64,000 nucleotides of DNA from Vallitalea okinawensis (GCF_002964605.1 NZ_PQDH01000005.1:248001-312000), one strand, 5' to 3'. Counted from the stretch's first letter, positions 42,367 to 52,067 are shown. Made by a program: numbers and translations. Notes: a model not told the origin generated them from the letters alone.

Positions 42367-43305
42367 ATGAAAAAAATAGGTCATAAAGATCAGGTAGAAC
42401 ATGAAGATCGTTTAGCAATTAACAAGTTAACAAAAGTAAATTCAAATGAATTAGCAAAAGTAAATAATAATATGTTACATGATCAACAGAATTCAAACCC
42501 TCTAGTTAAAAGAGGGTCTAAAGAAGAGACTGTATCTCAAGGTGAGAAAGGTCCTAAAGGGGATACCGGACCACAAGGTGAGAAAGGTCCTAAAGGCGAC
42601 ATGGGGCCACAAGGTGATAGAGGTCCTAAAGGCGATGTGGGACTACAAGGTGATAGAGGTCCTAAAGGCGATATGGGGTCACAAGGTGATAGAGGTCCTA
42701 AAGGCGATGTGGGACTACAAGGTGATAGAGGTCCTAAAGGTGATCTGGGACCTAAAGGTGAAAAGGGTGATTCCGGTGAATTTATAGGCAAAGGGAGTTT
42801 AATGGCTTGGGAAAAATTTATAAACCATTTGCTAACTTTAAATATTGTAACTGTTGATTTTTGTACTACTACTCAAAAACCTTGCTACATAAATAATCCT
42901 TTAAGTCCCATTGAAAATTTTATGATTGAGATTGGTGACTTTATCATACCTATCTGGCAATTGATTGGTATAAAACTTACAGTTCGAGCAGATGAAATTA
43001 CTGATGATGAGTTACTAAATGGGCTTATTATATTACCACAATACTCTTTTAGTGAATGTGAGTATTTTTTTAGACAGAGGCTTCAACAGCTACAAGCAAA
43101 TGAAATCATTATTAATATCAACACCTTAGGTGATCAATATTACTTTAATATTAATAAAGTAATGATTGTAGGAATAGGTATTGGTATTATATTGGTTAAA
43201 CCACTAGATTTAACAACTGACCATGACTATTTCGCACTTTCCATAAGTAAAATAGCTAGTATCGAAAAATATAAAGAAAAAAGAGGGTTGACATCAGAGA
43301 TGTAA
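42367..43305 (+). CDS. Collagen-like (Gly-X-Y) surface protein, BclA-type architecture
   Basis: A 312-aa protein. A polar 58-residue N-terminal region leads into 27 uninterrupted Gly-X-Y triplets (residues 59-139), mostly GPKGD- and GDR-type, then a 173-residue C-terminal globular region starting [13 protein letters not shown]. This head-stalk-tip layout resembles BclA filaments of the exosporium, but the C-terminal region does not match the BclA head by eye. No signal peptide is seen, consistent with mother-cell assembly onto the spore. It is divergent from the DUF4489 gene. Confidence 0.82.
   Translation: MKKIGHKDQVEHEDRLAINKLTKVNSNELAKVNNNMLHDQQNSNPLVKRGSKEETVSQGEKGPKGDTGPQGEKGPKGDMGPQGDRGPKGDVGLQGDRGPKGDMGSQGDRGPKGDVGLQGDRGPKGDLGPKGEKGDSGEFIGKGSLMAWEKFINHLLTLNIVTVDFCTTTQKPCYINNPLSPIENFMIEIGDFIIPIWQLIGIKLTVRADEITDDELLNGLIILPQYSFSECEYFFRQRLQQLQANEIIININTLGDQYYFNINKVMIVGIGIGIILVKPLDLTTDHDYFALSISKIASIEKYKEKRGLTSEM
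42541..42783 (+). repeat. Gly-X-Y coding tandem repeat, 36-bp period
   Basis: The DNA of the collagen-like stalk consists of 36-bp units coding GDRGPKGD(V/M)G(L/S/P)Q-type dodecapeptides with very few base differences. Such near-identity suggests recent unit expansion and likely length variation. Confidence 0.85.
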
Positions 43306-43316
43306 CGTGGTAAAGT
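43288..43316 (+). promoter_or_regulatory. Promoter upstream of the SAM-I riboswitch
   Basis: TTGACA (43288-43293), which overlaps the last codons of the collagen-like gene, followed at 17 bases by TAAAGT (43311-43316). Confidence 0.55.
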
Positions 43317-43346
43317 ATTATAAATAATTCAACAATTTAAAATATT

Positions 43347-43482
43347 CTTATCAAGAGTGGTGGAGGGACTGGCCCTTTGAAGCCCAGCAACCGGCGTTAA
43401 GCATCGGTGCTAAATCCTGCAGATATTAAATCTGAGAGATAAGTCAAGAGAATGTATTCTCCTCTAGATCTCTCTAGAGGAG
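43347..43482 (+). promoter_or_regulatory. SAM-I (S-box) riboswitch with terminator
   Basis: The aptamer runs 43347-43443. P1 is CTTATC/GATAAG; the conserved core AGAGTGGTGGAGGGACTGGC and AGCAACCGG are present. The expression platform ends in CTCCTCTAGA/TCTAGAGGAG (43459-43482) followed by TTTTATTTT. S-adenosylmethionine should stabilise the aptamer and terminate transcription before metY. Confidence 0.96.
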
Positions 43483-43507
43483 TTTTATTTTATAAGGAGG
43501 TTATCAT

Positions 43508-44788
43508 ATGAAAAAAGAATTGAAATTTGATACATTACAAGTCCATGCTGGTCAAAATCCTGATCCAACAACAGGTTCTCGTGCAGTTCCTCTTTATCAA
43601 ACTACAGCTTATGTATTTGATAACTCTGAACATGCAAGCAAATTATTTGCTTTAGAAGAAGCTGGTAACATCTATACAAGAATCATGAATCCAACTACAG
43701 CTGTTCTTGAAGAAAGAGTCGCTGCTTTAGAAGGTGGAAAGGCTGCTTTAGCCGTATCATCAGGGTCTTCAGCTGTTACCTATGCAATACTTGCTATCTG
43801 CCAACATGGTGATCATATTGTTGCTGCAAACACATTATATGGTGGTACATATAATCTATTTGCTAATACCCTACCACGTTTTGGTATTACAACGGAATTT
43901 GTTGATCCAGCTGACCCCAAAAACTTTGCTAATGCAATAACATCACAAACAAAAGCCATTTTTATTGAATCCATCGGTAACCCCAATGCTAATGTGGTGG
44001 ATATTGATAAGATTGCTCAAGTAGCTCAAGAACATCATTTACCTTTAATAGTTGATAATACCTTTGCTACCCCTTATTTATTGCGTCCGCTGGAACACGG
44101 AGCTAATATTGTTGTTCATTCTGCAACAAAATTTATGGGAGGACATGGTACTTCTATTGGTGGTGTTATCGTTGATGGTGGTAATTTTGATTGGGGTAAA
44201 GACAAAAAATTCCCTCTACTATCAGAGCCAGAACCCGGTTATCATGGCCTAGTCTTTAGCGATATTGTTCCTGAGTTGGCCTTTATAACCAGAGCTAGAG
44301 TAACCTTATTAAGAGATACTGGTGCAGCTATTAGCCCATTTAATGCATTCCTTATACTACAAGGTCTGGAGACTTTATCTCTTAGGATGGAAAAACATAT
44401 TAACAACGCAAAAGCCATTGCAGAATTTTTAGACACACACACTAAAATTGAAAGCGTTCATTATCCTAACTTACCAAACAGTCCTTTTAAGGATCTAGCA
44501 GAACGCTATTTTCCAAAAGGAGCTGGTGCAGTATTTACCTTCAATATTAAAGGTACTAAAGAGGATTGTACCAAGTTTATTGATAACGTACAGCTTTTCT
44601 CACACTTAGCTAATGTTGGGGATGCTAAGTCCTTAATCATTCATCCTGCTTCTACAACCCATCAGCAATTATCTGAGGAGCAACAAAGAAGTTCTGGAAT
44701 AACCCCATCATTGATTCGGACTTCTATTGGTATTGAAGATGTTGATGATCTAATAGCTGATCTTAATCAGGCATTAGAGAGTATTTAA
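43508..44788 (+). CDS. metY: O-acetylhomoserine sulfhydrylase
   Basis: A 426-aa PLP enzyme of the Cys/Met metabolism family that makes homocysteine from O-acetylhomoserine and sulfide. The N terminus TLQVHAGQNPDPTTGSRAVPLYQTTAYVF, the PLP-binding region HSATKFMGGHGTSIGG (Lys forms the Schiff base), and the C-terminal RTSIGIEDVDDLIADLNQAL are typical of MetY rather than MetB or MetC. It is controlled by the SAM-I riboswitch just upstream, in line with methionine synthesis. Confidence 0.94.
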   Translation: MKKELKFDTLQVHAGQNPDPTTGSRAVPLYQTTAYVFDNSEHASKLFALEEAGNIYTRIMNPTTAVLEERVAALEGGKAALAVSSGSSAVTYAILAICQHGDHIVAANTLYGGTYNLFANTLPRFGITTEFVDPADPKNFANAITSQTKAIFIESIGNPNANVVDIDKIAQVAQEHHLPLIVDNTFATPYLLRPLEHGANIVVHSATKFMGGHGTSIGGVIVDGGNFDWGKDKKFPLLSEPEPGYHGLVFSDIVPELAFITRARVTLLRDTGAAISPFNAFLILQGLETLSLRMEKHINNAKAIAEFLDTHTKIESVHYPNLPNSPFKDLAERYFPKGAGAVFTFNIKGTKEDCTKFIDNVQLFSHLANVGDAKSLIIHPASTTHQQLSEEQQRSSGITPSLIRTSIGIEDVDDLIADLNQALESI

Positions 44789-44799
44789 AACTACACAGC

Positions 44800-44832
44800 A
44801 AAATTGGGTTACTTGCCAAGTAACCCAATTTT
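44800..44832. terminator. Bidirectional terminator after metY
   Basis: AAAATTGGGTTACTT (44800-44814) pairs perfectly with AAGTAACCCAATTTT (44818-44832). It serves metY and the converging gene. Confidence 0.9.
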
Positions 44833-46327
44833 ACTGTACTTCTATCTTCTTAGTGATTACGATTAAATCCCAAAAATTTAATAGATCATCCTTAAAAATA
44901 AGAACATCCTTTTTATCGACTTTTTGAATCTCAAAATTCAGTTGAATAGGCTGACCTAATTTTTTATCAGGTGATGCTAAAAAAACAGTGTCAACACGAA
45001 AATCAATAGGTAAATTAAATTTCAGATTTTTTAATTTATGAATTGCATTTTTTTTCTCTGTCCAGTTATTTGAATTATTATATAAATTAATAAGGGAAAT
45101 GGAAAGAAAGCCTCTTCCCTCTTTAATAATTAACCACACTTTATTTTCTAATGCAGCTACACTATAGTTGAAGTTCTCAAAGCATCCATAATTATCCTTT
45201 AAACGATAATAGATTTTTGTTACATCACTCACATTCTCTTCAAAAAGAACGTCCTTGTATCGTATTTGAAAATCAAAATAAGCTCTTATTTCCTCTAAAA
45301 GATCCTTTTTAATACGATGCAGAAGATAATATCCACCATTAGAGAATATGGTAGCTAGTAGTAATTTATAACTGTTTATCTCATGTGGTATGCTATGTAA
45401 CTTAGGTATTTGGCAATCAATAATAACAGGCTTATAATGACTAAAGTACTTTCCCTCTAGAATAATATTCTTTAGTTGATAATATGTACAGTAAGGTTGG
45501 CGAACTTTTAAAATAAGAGCAGCCTGCTCTGTTATATCATAATTCTTGATAGGCCAATAGTAATCTCTATAAATAAATAATTCCTTGTTCAACTTACTAA
45601 TTTCCTTGACTAAGTCAAATTGCGAACGAAAATCTTCATAATTCATACCTTCAACACCTAATACCACACCGTTGATGTATTCGACTAAGGATACAACATA
45701 CCTTTTAAATGTTCCTTTAAGCCATGTAAGCTTATGCTCTAAACTATTAATTATTTCGTCTAGCGCATCTTTATGTTGATGCTTTTTATCTAATATACTC
45801 CAATGACGCCGTTCTTCATAGTGGGCCTCCCATTTATCTTTTAATGGTAAATAGAGAAGATGGTTGATACCGCTTTCTTTATTTTTTGATTTTTCAAAAA
45901 ATTTATATGTTGTAAGAAAATAATAATTAATATGCAATTGCTTAAAGTGAGTAATAACTTCTTCGTTGATTGCATCTACCATAGCTATACGCGTTGAATG
46001 GTGAGATTCATAAGTAAAATCTATAGACAAGGAGTACTGATGCACCTTTTTATATCCTTGATAGAGTATTACATCAATACCATAACCTCCTATTTGCCAC
46101 TCACTATACTCTAGATCATATTGCAGCTTCATGGATTCCCTATCTCTTTCAATGTCTTGGTGTAATGTTTCTACATCTAAAAGGTTGGTCCACTTCATTA
46201 TCTGTATCTCGAGTTTAATGGTATGATTATACTGATCAGCACCTTCTAAATCAATTGTAAGCTTAACCTGATCTCCCATCATATATTGGCTTTTATCGGG
46301 TACTACATTCCTAATAAGCAACCTCAT
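44831..46327 (-). CDS. Unknown protein, possible GH66-like (dextranase/CITase) relative
   Basis: A 498-aa protein without signal peptide. The first 100 residues look like an Ig-type beta sandwich (DKSQYMMGDQVKLTIDL...GGYGIDVILYQG), followed by a segment ending HFKQLHINYYFLTTYKFFE and PLKDKWEAH, an alpha/beta middle and a beta-rich C terminus (AALENKVWLIIKE, from about 400). That order resembles glycoside hydrolase family 66, but the usual catalytic region is not recognisable, so it may be inactive or another fold. The GGGGG ribosome site abuts the ATG; TTG at codon 3 could be used. No near neighbour explains it. Confidence 0.45.
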   Translation of the reverse strand: MRLLIRNVVPDKSQYMMGDQVKLTIDLEGADQYNHTIKLEIQIMKWTNLLDVETLHQDIERDRESMKLQYDLEYSEWQIGGYGIDVILYQGYKKVHQYSLSIDFTYESHHSTRIAMVDAINEEVITHFKQLHINYYFLTTYKFFEKSKNKESGINHLLYLPLKDKWEAHYEERRHWSILDKKHQHKDALDEIINSLEHKLTWLKGTFKRYVVSLVEYINGVVLGVEGMNYEDFRSQFDLVKEISKLNKELFIYRDYYWPIKNYDITEQAALILKVRQPYCTYYQLKNIILEGKYFSHYKPVIIDCQIPKLHSIPHEINSYKLLLATIFSNGGYYLLHRIKKDLLEEIRAYFDFQIRYKDVLFEENVSDVTKIYYRLKDNYGCFENFNYSVAALENKVWLIIKEGRGFLSISLINLYNNSNNWTEKKNAIHKLKNLKFNLPIDFRVDTVFLASPDKKLGQPIQLNFEIQKVDKKDVLIFKDDLLNFWDLIVITKKIEVQ

Positions 46328-46442
46328 CCCCCTTTCTTAAAAAGCCAAGTTGAATTTTTATAGGGCTTATTATAATCATACGATGGTACAAGTTTTAATA
46401 TTTATACAAATTTAGAAAAAGAAGAACTCTTATGAGTCCCTC

Positions 46443-47435
46443 TTATTCTTCATCGTCTTTCTTCTTATTAAGATGTATTTTTTTTCGGTTCTTTTTCCAT
46501 ATTGGTATGATGAATGCTGCAAGTATACCTAAAATAATAATAAACGGAATGGCTCCAACTGTTAATAATAGTAATCCTTCTGCCAGGCTCTTTAAAGCCT
46601 CAATGGAGCCTTGGAAGGTTTTAGAGATTTTATCACCTAAACTAGGGTTGAAAACGACCTCTGTTACTTCTTGAACTTCATGTAAACTTATATAAAGTGT
46701 TGTATAATCAATAAGATTATCCCAACGTTTTAATTGGCTAGTCATTGAGTCAATTTCATAGGTAACTTCGGCAAGTTCCTTTTCTAACTTAATAATCGCT
46801 TCAAGATCATCTGCCTCATCTAATATGGCTAGTAATCTTTCTTGTTGCACTTCTTTTGTATGCAAGCGTGATTCCATATCGTAATATTCCAAGGTCACAT
46901 CTTCTGCTTCTTCTCGCTTATTCGTTATGACTCCAATATCCCCAAGGCGTTCAACAAATACATCTTCTTTTCCCTTAGGTATACGTACTTTATAATAAGC
47001 TGAACGATAACCGTATTGATTATTTATACTTCCGCCTTCAATCTCTGAGTGCTCGATATAACCGTCTAGATGCTTTACCTGCTCCTCAATAAATTGAGTA
47101 CTTCTTTCATAGTCTAATGTTTCAATATCATAATATCTTGTTATAATCAGCTTTGGTTCATCACCAAGGGACTTCTCAGTATTTTCTTCTTGCCCATCTG
47201 AATTATCAGATGTTGCACTTTCTTCTTTTGGCTCTTCTTTAGCCTCTTCTTGGGATGTATATCCTGTCGCCTCACCAAAGGTTAGTTTAACCTCATCACT
47301 TTTTTGAGCAGTTGTTGCTCCTCTATCATAGGCTGCTTCATTTGCAACTGAATCTTGTGATTCCTTAGATGAACACCCTGATACAACCATCAACAACATC
47401 ACAACTAAAACAAATAAACTTATTATCTTTTTCAA
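46443..47435 (-). CDS. DUF4349 lipoprotein
   Basis: A 330-aa lipoprotein: signal MKKIISLFVLVVMLLMVV, lipobox VSGC. An acidic linker is followed by the DUF4349 domain (about 85-285), containing the coiled-coil stretch LHTKEVQQERLLAILDEADDLEAIIKLEKEL. A C-terminal membrane helix (LLLTVGAIPFIIILGILAAFIIPI) and a Lys-rich tail follow. So it is anchored at both ends. Function unknown. Confidence 0.82.
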   Translation of the reverse strand: MKKIISLFVLVVMLLMVVSGCSSKESQDSVANEAAYDRGATTAQKSDEVKLTFGEATGYTSQEEAKEEPKEESATSDNSDGQEENTEKSLGDEPKLIITRYYDIETLDYERSTQFIEEQVKHLDGYIEHSEIEGGSINNQYGYRSAYYKVRIPKGKEDVFVERLGDIGVITNKREEAEDVTLEYYDMESRLHTKEVQQERLLAILDEADDLEAIIKLEKELAEVTYEIDSMTSQLKRWDNLIDYTTLYISLHEVQEVTEVVFNPSLGDKISKTFQGSIEALKSLAEGLLLLTVGAIPFIIILGILAAFIIPIWKKNRKKIHLNKKKDDEE

Positions 47436-47570
47436 TTTGCTTCCCCCTTTGCAAAAAACTTATGTTAATTTTTTTCTTAACTATTAGACGTAAAAAAACT
47501 TCAGTTGGTTCCATTAATATGTATATTAAACATTATATCTCATAATCCTTATTAATAATATGGAAAAAAA

Positions 47571-47605
47571 GAATCCCTGATAGAAATTGCTTTCTATAGG
47601 GATTC
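47571..47605 (-). terminator. Terminator of the 112-aa acidic gene
   Basis: GAATCCCT..ATAGAAA (47571-47587) pairs with TTTCTAT.AGGGATTC (47591-47605). Seven Ts follow on the minus strand. Confidence 0.8.
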
Positions 47606-47650
47606 CAATCTTATATAGTTGTTTTAATTCCAAAGTAAGTTATAATTCCA

Positions 47651-47989
47651 CTAGCAGCGATCTCTCTTTGCTACGATAACAAATTGGAATGGGTAGAATT
47701 TTTCTAAATAGAATTTGTGTTTTTTATAACGGCACCATTTGTCATCTAAATCTACACATTTCTCAATATCAAAGTAACCTGCTACAGTAAAAATAGATAA
47801 GTCAGTATCTTTGATTCTTTCGTTCTCTTTAAATAATCTTCGATGAGGTGGTCTTAATGGACGTGGGCAGATACATTCGTTATGACCGTGCCATCTTAAT
47901 TCTTCTTCGTCAACTTCTTCATCAAATTCCTCTTCAAATTCTTCTTCCAATTCTTCCTTAACCTCTTCGTATCCTTCAAATTCACTCAT
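47651..47989 (-). CDS. 112-aa protein with acidic N terminus, probable spore protein
   Basis: The first 31 residues are mostly Glu and Asp (EELEEEFEEEFDEEVDEEE). A Cys/Pro/Arg region (CICPRPLRPPHRR) and a folded-looking C-terminal part ending FVIVAKRDRC follow. No family recognised. The upstream sigma-K-like promoter (48041-48069) indicates late mother-cell expression; Glu-rich, Cys-bearing small proteins are common in coats. Confidence 0.65.
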   Translation of the reverse strand: MSEFEGYEEVKEELEEEFEEEFDEEVDEEELRWHGHNECICPRPLRPPHRRLFKENERIKDTDLSIFTVAGYFDIEKCVDLDDKWCRYKKHKFYLEKFYPFQFVIVAKRDRC

Positions 47990-48040
47990 TGATAAAATCC
48001 TCCTTTTTATTAATCGACCCTCATTAAGGGTTGTTTAGTA

Positions 48041-48069
48041 TATACTATTCATCAGAAGGACAATCTGTG
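48041..48069 (-). promoter_or_regulatory. Sigma-K-like promoter
   Basis: On the minus strand CACA (48066-48069), 16 bases and AATAGTATA (48041-48049), identical in elements and spacing to 42222-42250. It overlaps the end of the upstream gene. Confidence 0.6.
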
Positions 48070-48503
48070 CTATCCTCTAAGCCAATTTTAGTAATTGAAA
48101 ATGGGACTGTCATATTGTAATAATAGTCGACCCCCTCAACATTGACTATCTCCTCTATATCCGCTAAAGCTGTTATATTAATAACTTTTTTTCCATCAAC
48201 AGTTGTTTCATTTATTTGGATTGCATCCATATTAATAGTTGGATTCTTAAATACCGTTTCACTGATACCTAGATCTGATATTTCTTTTTTGAATTTATTG
48301 ATGAAGGTTTGTTCGATTTTTTTGTATAACTTTCGATTTACTATTTGCTTCTTACTGTTGTATTTATCGAGGTCATAGTAAGCTACTTTTTTTATCTTGC
48401 GAAATTTCTCAGAGGTATCTTCTTTATTAACTCTGTGGCATATTAGCTTATCGGATTTTACTTTCTTTAAAACACTTAGAAATTTCTCTTCTTCAATATT
48501 CAT
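48045..48503 (-). CDS. 152-aa hypothetical, probable spore protein
   Basis: A basic N-terminal half (KSDKLICHRVNKEDTSEKFRKIKKVAYYDLDKYNSKKQ) and a beta-rich C-terminal half (TVDGKKVINITALADIEEIVNVEGVDYYYNMTVPFSI). No signal peptide or family recognised. It sits directly upstream of the acidic 112-aa gene; an AATAGTATA element precedes it. A coat role is inferred from context only. Confidence 0.55.
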   Translation of the reverse strand: MNIEEEKFLSVLKKVKSDKLICHRVNKEDTSEKFRKIKKVAYYDLDKYNSKKQIVNRKLYKKIEQTFINKFKKEISDLGISETVFKNPTINMDAIQINETTVDGKKVINITALADIEEIVNVEGVDYYYNMTVPFSITKIGLEDSTDCPSDE

Positions 48504-48534
48504 TCTCCCATCCTTTCAACTTGAACTCCTACTA

Positions 48535-48563
48535 TATACTATTGAATTATAGATTATATTGCC
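48535..48563 (-). promoter_or_regulatory. Weak sigma-K-like promoter
   Basis: AATAGTATA on the minus strand (48535-48543), but with GGCA rather than an AC-type -35 at 16 bases (48560-48563). Confidence 0.35.
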
Positions 48564-48583
48564 ACAAGTTTAAGGTAAAACAA

Positions 48584-48650
48584 GAGTGACCTCGTCACGT
48601 TTGCTAGCAACTTGTTTCGGCTGGAAAGTTTCCTTGACGTTAATGAAGAC
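48584..48650. repeat. Intergenic hairpin-headed element D
   Basis: Begins AAGAGTGAC-CTC-GTCACGTTT (hairpin at 48586-48598), close to element C at 56781. It lies between the 152-aa gene and the uxuB terminator. Confidence 0.45.
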
Positions 48651-48671
48651 GCCTTTATGAGCAAGAAAAAA

Positions 48672-48702
48672 ACGTATGACAAAATTCTACTTTGTCATAC
48701 GT
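48672..48702 (-). terminator. Terminator of the uronate operon
   Basis: ACGTATGACAAA (48672-48683) pairs perfectly with TTTGTCATACGT (48691-48702); T-rich on the minus strand. Confidence 0.85.
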
Positions 48703-48714
48703 CCTATTAATTTC

Positions 48715-49557
48715 CTATACACCTGAATAAGCGCTAAATCCTCCATCTACAGGAACCGTAATCCCTGTTACAAAACCAGAAGCTTTATCATCGATGAGCC
48801 ACATCAATGTTCCAAACAATTCTTCTGGTTTACCTAAGCGATCCATAGGTGTTTGGCTTAATATCTTTTCACAACGAGGTGTTGGTTGATCATTCTCATC
48901 AAGCAGTAAACGGTAATTTTGTTGTGTTAAGAAGAAACCTGGAGCAATGGCATTAACGCGTATGCCTACTTTAGACATATGAACAGCCAGCCATTGTGTA
49001 AAGTTGGAAACAGCTGCTTTAGCACCACTATATGCCGGAATACGTGTTAATGGTGAGAATGCATTCATTGAAGAAACATTTAGAATAGCTGTTCCTTCTT
49101 TGTTCACCATCTTCTTTGAAAATACTTGTGATGGTATGAGGGTTCCAATAAAATTTAGATTAAAGACAAATTGGATGCCTTCTTCATCTAGATCAAAGAA
49201 AGTCTTGATATCGCTGTTTGGATTCATTATATCTTCTACTTCCAAATAATCTTTTGAAGTCGTGCCTTTAGGATGGTTGCCACCTGCACCATTAATAAGA
49301 ATATCGCAATCCCCTAATTTTTCCGCAACTTCTCTTTCTGCTGCTTCTACACTTTCCTTTACTAGTACATTACATTCTACTCCAATTGCTGTACCACCAG
49401 CTTCATTAATTTCTTTGGCAACTACTTCAGCTGCTTCTTTTTTTAAGTCTAATATGGCTACTTTAATACCATGACGACCTAATTCTTTAGCAAAAGCACC
49501 GCATAAGACACCACCGCCACCTGTTACAACTGCTACCTTATCTTTTAAATCTGCCAT
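48715..49557 (-). CDS. uxuB: D-mannonate (fructuronate) oxidoreductase, SDR type
   Basis: A 280-aa short-chain dehydrogenase. The cofactor loop is TGGGGVLCGAF, followed by NGAGG, and the catalytic Ser/Tyr/Lys are in NVSSMNAFSPL and AYSGAKAA. In Firmicutes an SDR enzyme of this kind (YjmF/UxuB) reduces fructuronate to mannonate, and the gene is next to uxuA, 5 bases away. That placement is why I choose this substrate over gluconate. Confidence 0.85.
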   Translation of the reverse strand: MADLKDKVAVVTGGGGVLCGAFAKELGRHGIKVAILDLKKEAAEVVAKEINEAGGTAIGVECNVLVKESVEAAEREVAEKLGDCDILINGAGGNHPKGTTSKDYLEVEDIMNPNSDIKTFFDLDEEGIQFVFNLNFIGTLIPSQVFSKKMVNKEGTAILNVSSMNAFSPLTRIPAYSGAKAAVSNFTQWLAVHMSKVGIRVNAIAPGFFLTQQNYRLLLDENDQPTPRCEKILSQTPMDRLGKPEELFGTLMWLIDDKASGFVTGITVPVDGGFSAYSGV

Positions 49558-49562
49558 TTGAT

Positions 49563-50615
49563 TTACCCCCTTTTATTTGATTTATCAATTGCTTCCCATA
49601 ATCCCTTTAAATAGGTTGCTCCTAAAGCTCTATCATATAGTCCATAGCCTGGACGACCTGTTTCTCCCCAAATCATTCGACCATGATCTGGACGAATAGG
49701 CCCGTCAAACCCTACATCATGATATGCTTTCATTATTTCATAAACATCTAATGAACCATATTCTGAAGGATGAGCTGATTCTTCAAATGACTGTTCACCA
49801 GTAATTTTTACATTACGGATATGTCCAAAATGAATTCTACCTTTTGAACCAAAATAACGTATGATCTCTGGAATATCATTGAATCCAGCAACGCCCAATG
49901 ATCCAGAACACAATGTTAAACCGTTATTAGGACTATCCACTAAATTGACAAAACGCTCTAGATTCTCTTTATTCGTAATAATACGTGGCAAACCAAAAAT
50001 TGACCATGGTGGATCATCAGGATGTATAGCCATCTTGATGCCGACTTCATCTGCTACTGCAATTACCTTCTCAAGGAAATAACGAAGGTTATTCCATAAA
50101 TCTTCTTCTGTTATCGCTTGATAACTCTCTAATAAAGCCTTTAACCCTTCTTTGGTATAGCTGGTATCCCACCCAGGTAACTCAAGATCACCACTAAGAG
50201 GATTCATCTTTTCCACAGTCTCATCTTTATAGATAAGAGCATTAGAACCGTCTTCAAGAACATATTCTAACTCTGATCGTGTCCAGTCAAAAACAGGCAT
50301 AAAGTTATAACAAACTACCTCAACGCCAGCTTCTGCAAGTCGTCTTAATGTGATGCAATAATTTTCTATATATGTCTCTCTACTTGGTAATCCTAATTTT
50401 ATATCTTCATGAACAGGAACACTTTCAATAACTTCTAAAGTTAATCCTTTGGCTTCAATCTTATCCTTTAACGCCATGATCTTTTCCATCGGCCATGCTT
50501 CACCAACAGGTATATCATATATTGCAGAGACAATTCCTTTCATGCCCGGTATTTGACGAATGTGATCCAATGTAACAGGATCATTATCCCCGTACCATCT
50601 AAATGTCATCTTCAT
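49563..50615 (-). CDS. uxuA: Mannonate dehydratase
   Basis: A 350-aa TIM-barrel enzyme that converts D-mannonate to 2-keto-3-deoxygluconate. The start [24 protein letters not shown] is diagnostic, and metal-site blocks [24 protein letters not shown] and FGHIRNVK follow. GAGGAGG precedes the ATG. It sits between uxaC and uxuB in the operon. Confidence 0.95.
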   Translation of the reverse strand: MKMTFRWYGDNDPVTLDHIRQIPGMKGIVSAIYDIPVGEAWPMEKIMALKDKIEAKGLTLEVIESVPVHEDIKLGLPSRETYIENYCITLRRLAEAGVEVVCYNFMPVFDWTRSELEYVLEDGSNALIYKDETVEKMNPLSGDLELPGWDTSYTKEGLKALLESYQAITEEDLWNNLRYFLEKVIAVADEVGIKMAIHPDDPPWSIFGLPRIITNKENLERFVNLVDSPNNGLTLCSGSLGVAGFNDIPEIIRYFGSKGRIHFGHIRNVKITGEQSFEESAHPSEYGSLDVYEIMKAYHDVGFDGPIRPDHGRMIWGETGRPGYGLYDRALGATYLKGLWEAIDKSNKRG

Positions 50616-50645
50616 GGTTATTCCTCCTCTTATAATTATCCCATA

Positions 50646-52055
50646 TTATTCGGGTTTAATATTAAAATACGCTAGAGCGTTATTATAACTGATGTTTCTA
50701 ATCATATTCCCTAATAACTTCATGTCCTTAGGAAATTCCCCTTGATCAACCCATCCCCCAATCAAGTTACATAAGATTCTTCTAAAATATTCATGTCTTG
50801 TATAGGATAAGAAACTTCTGGAGTCAGTAAGCATACCAACAAAACGGCTAAGAAGTCCTAAATTAGCTAAAGCTGTCATCTGCCTGATCATGCCATCCTT
50901 TTGATCATTAAACCACCAACCAGATCCGAACTGTATTTTACCTGGGACACCTTCCCCTTGATAGCAACCTATTAAGCTACCAATGACTTCATTATCTCTT
51001 GGATTAAGGGGGTAGAGTATGGTTTTAGGTAGTTGACCATCATACTCAAGAACATCTAATAACTTAGCTAAAGGCTCCGCAATAAGCTGGTCACCGATAG
51101 TGTCAAACCCTGTATCAGGTCCTAGAATATTGAACTTACGGCTATTATTATTTCTTTGACAGCCAATATGTAATTGCATAGCCCAGCCTCGTTTAGCATA
51201 TTCTTTTCCACAGAATGTCAAGATTTTAGTTTTATATTTTTCTACTTCTTTTTTGGTAAGTTCAGAACCGTTTAATGCCTTTTTCAAAATGAGATCCACT
51301 TCCACGTCTGTTCCTTCACAGAATGTTGGTGGTTCTAAAGCATGGTCTGACAGACGACACCCTATTTCATGGAAATAGTCGATACGCTCTTCCATTGCTT
51401 TTAATAAATCTGTTAATCCATTAATCTGCACATCAGCTACTGCAGCAAGTTTCTCTATCCAAGCTTTGAAACCATCTTTTTCGATGTTAATACCCTTATC
51501 TGGTCTGAAGGTGGGAAGGACTTTTGTACTAAAGTTTGCATCATCTCTGATTATTTTATGATATTCTAAGGTATCTGTGGGATCATCGGTGGTGCAGATA
51601 ACTTTTACAAGGGATTTTTCAATCAATTGTCTCGCTGTAAAGTTTCCATCATTTAGCAAAGCATTGCATTGTTCCCATATAGCGTCTGCTGTCTTACTAC
51701 TCAAAGGTGTATCAATACCAAAATAGCGCTGTAATTCTAAATGAGTCCAATGGTATAATGGATTACCAATACAGTTTTCTATTGTTTCTGCCCACTTCAT
51801 AAATTTCTCTTTATCTGAGGCATCACCTGTTATGTATTTCTCTTCTACACCGTTGCTTCTCATGGCTCTCCACTTATAATGGTCACCACCTAACCAGACC
51901 TCTGTTATGTTTTTATAGCTTTTGTTATGAGCTATTTCTCCAGGACTTAAATGGCAATGATAATCATAAATTGGCATTTCCTTGGCGTACTCATGAAAAA
52001 GTTCTCTTGCTGTTTCAGACTCTAGTAGGAAATTCTCATCCATAAATTGTTTCAT
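50646..52055 (-). CDS. uxaC: Glucuronate isomerase
   Basis: A 469-aa amidohydrolase-fold isomerase acting on glucuronate (and galacturonate). DYHCHLSPGEIA gives the HxH metal pair, and WHL-type segments (YHWTHLELQRYFGI) and the late LTDSRSFLSYTRHEYFRRILC are typical. ATG at 52055, 7 bases from AGGAGG. An operator for the LacI protein touches this ribosome site. Confidence 0.95.
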   Translation of the reverse strand: MKQFMDENFLLESETARELFHEYAKEMPIYDYHCHLSPGEIAHNKSYKNITEVWLGGDHYKWRAMRSNGVEEKYITGDASDKEKFMKWAETIENCIGNPLYHWTHLELQRYFGIDTPLSSKTADAIWEQCNALLNDGNFTARQLIEKSLVKVICTTDDPTDTLEYHKIIRDDANFSTKVLPTFRPDKGINIEKDGFKAWIEKLAAVADVQINGLTDLLKAMEERIDYFHEIGCRLSDHALEPPTFCEGTDVEVDLILKKALNGSELTKKEVEKYKTKILTFCGKEYAKRGWAMQLHIGCQRNNNSRKFNILGPDTGFDTIGDQLIAEPLAKLLDVLEYDGQLPKTILYPLNPRDNEVIGSLIGCYQGEGVPGKIQFGSGWWFNDQKDGMIRQMTALANLGLLSRFVGMLTDSRSFLSYTRHEYFRRILCNLIGGWVDQGEFPKDMKLLGNMIRNISYNNALAYFNIKPE

Positions 52056-52067
52056 ACTGCATCCTCC

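Noticed and set aside
42537-42791. Proline-rich reading frame opposite the collagen-like gene
   Set aside because: It is the mirror of the Gly-X-Y repeat on the other strand, with no ribosome site.
43350-43500. A possible small ORF between the collagen-like gene and metY
   Set aside because: The region is a complete SAM-I riboswitch and terminator.
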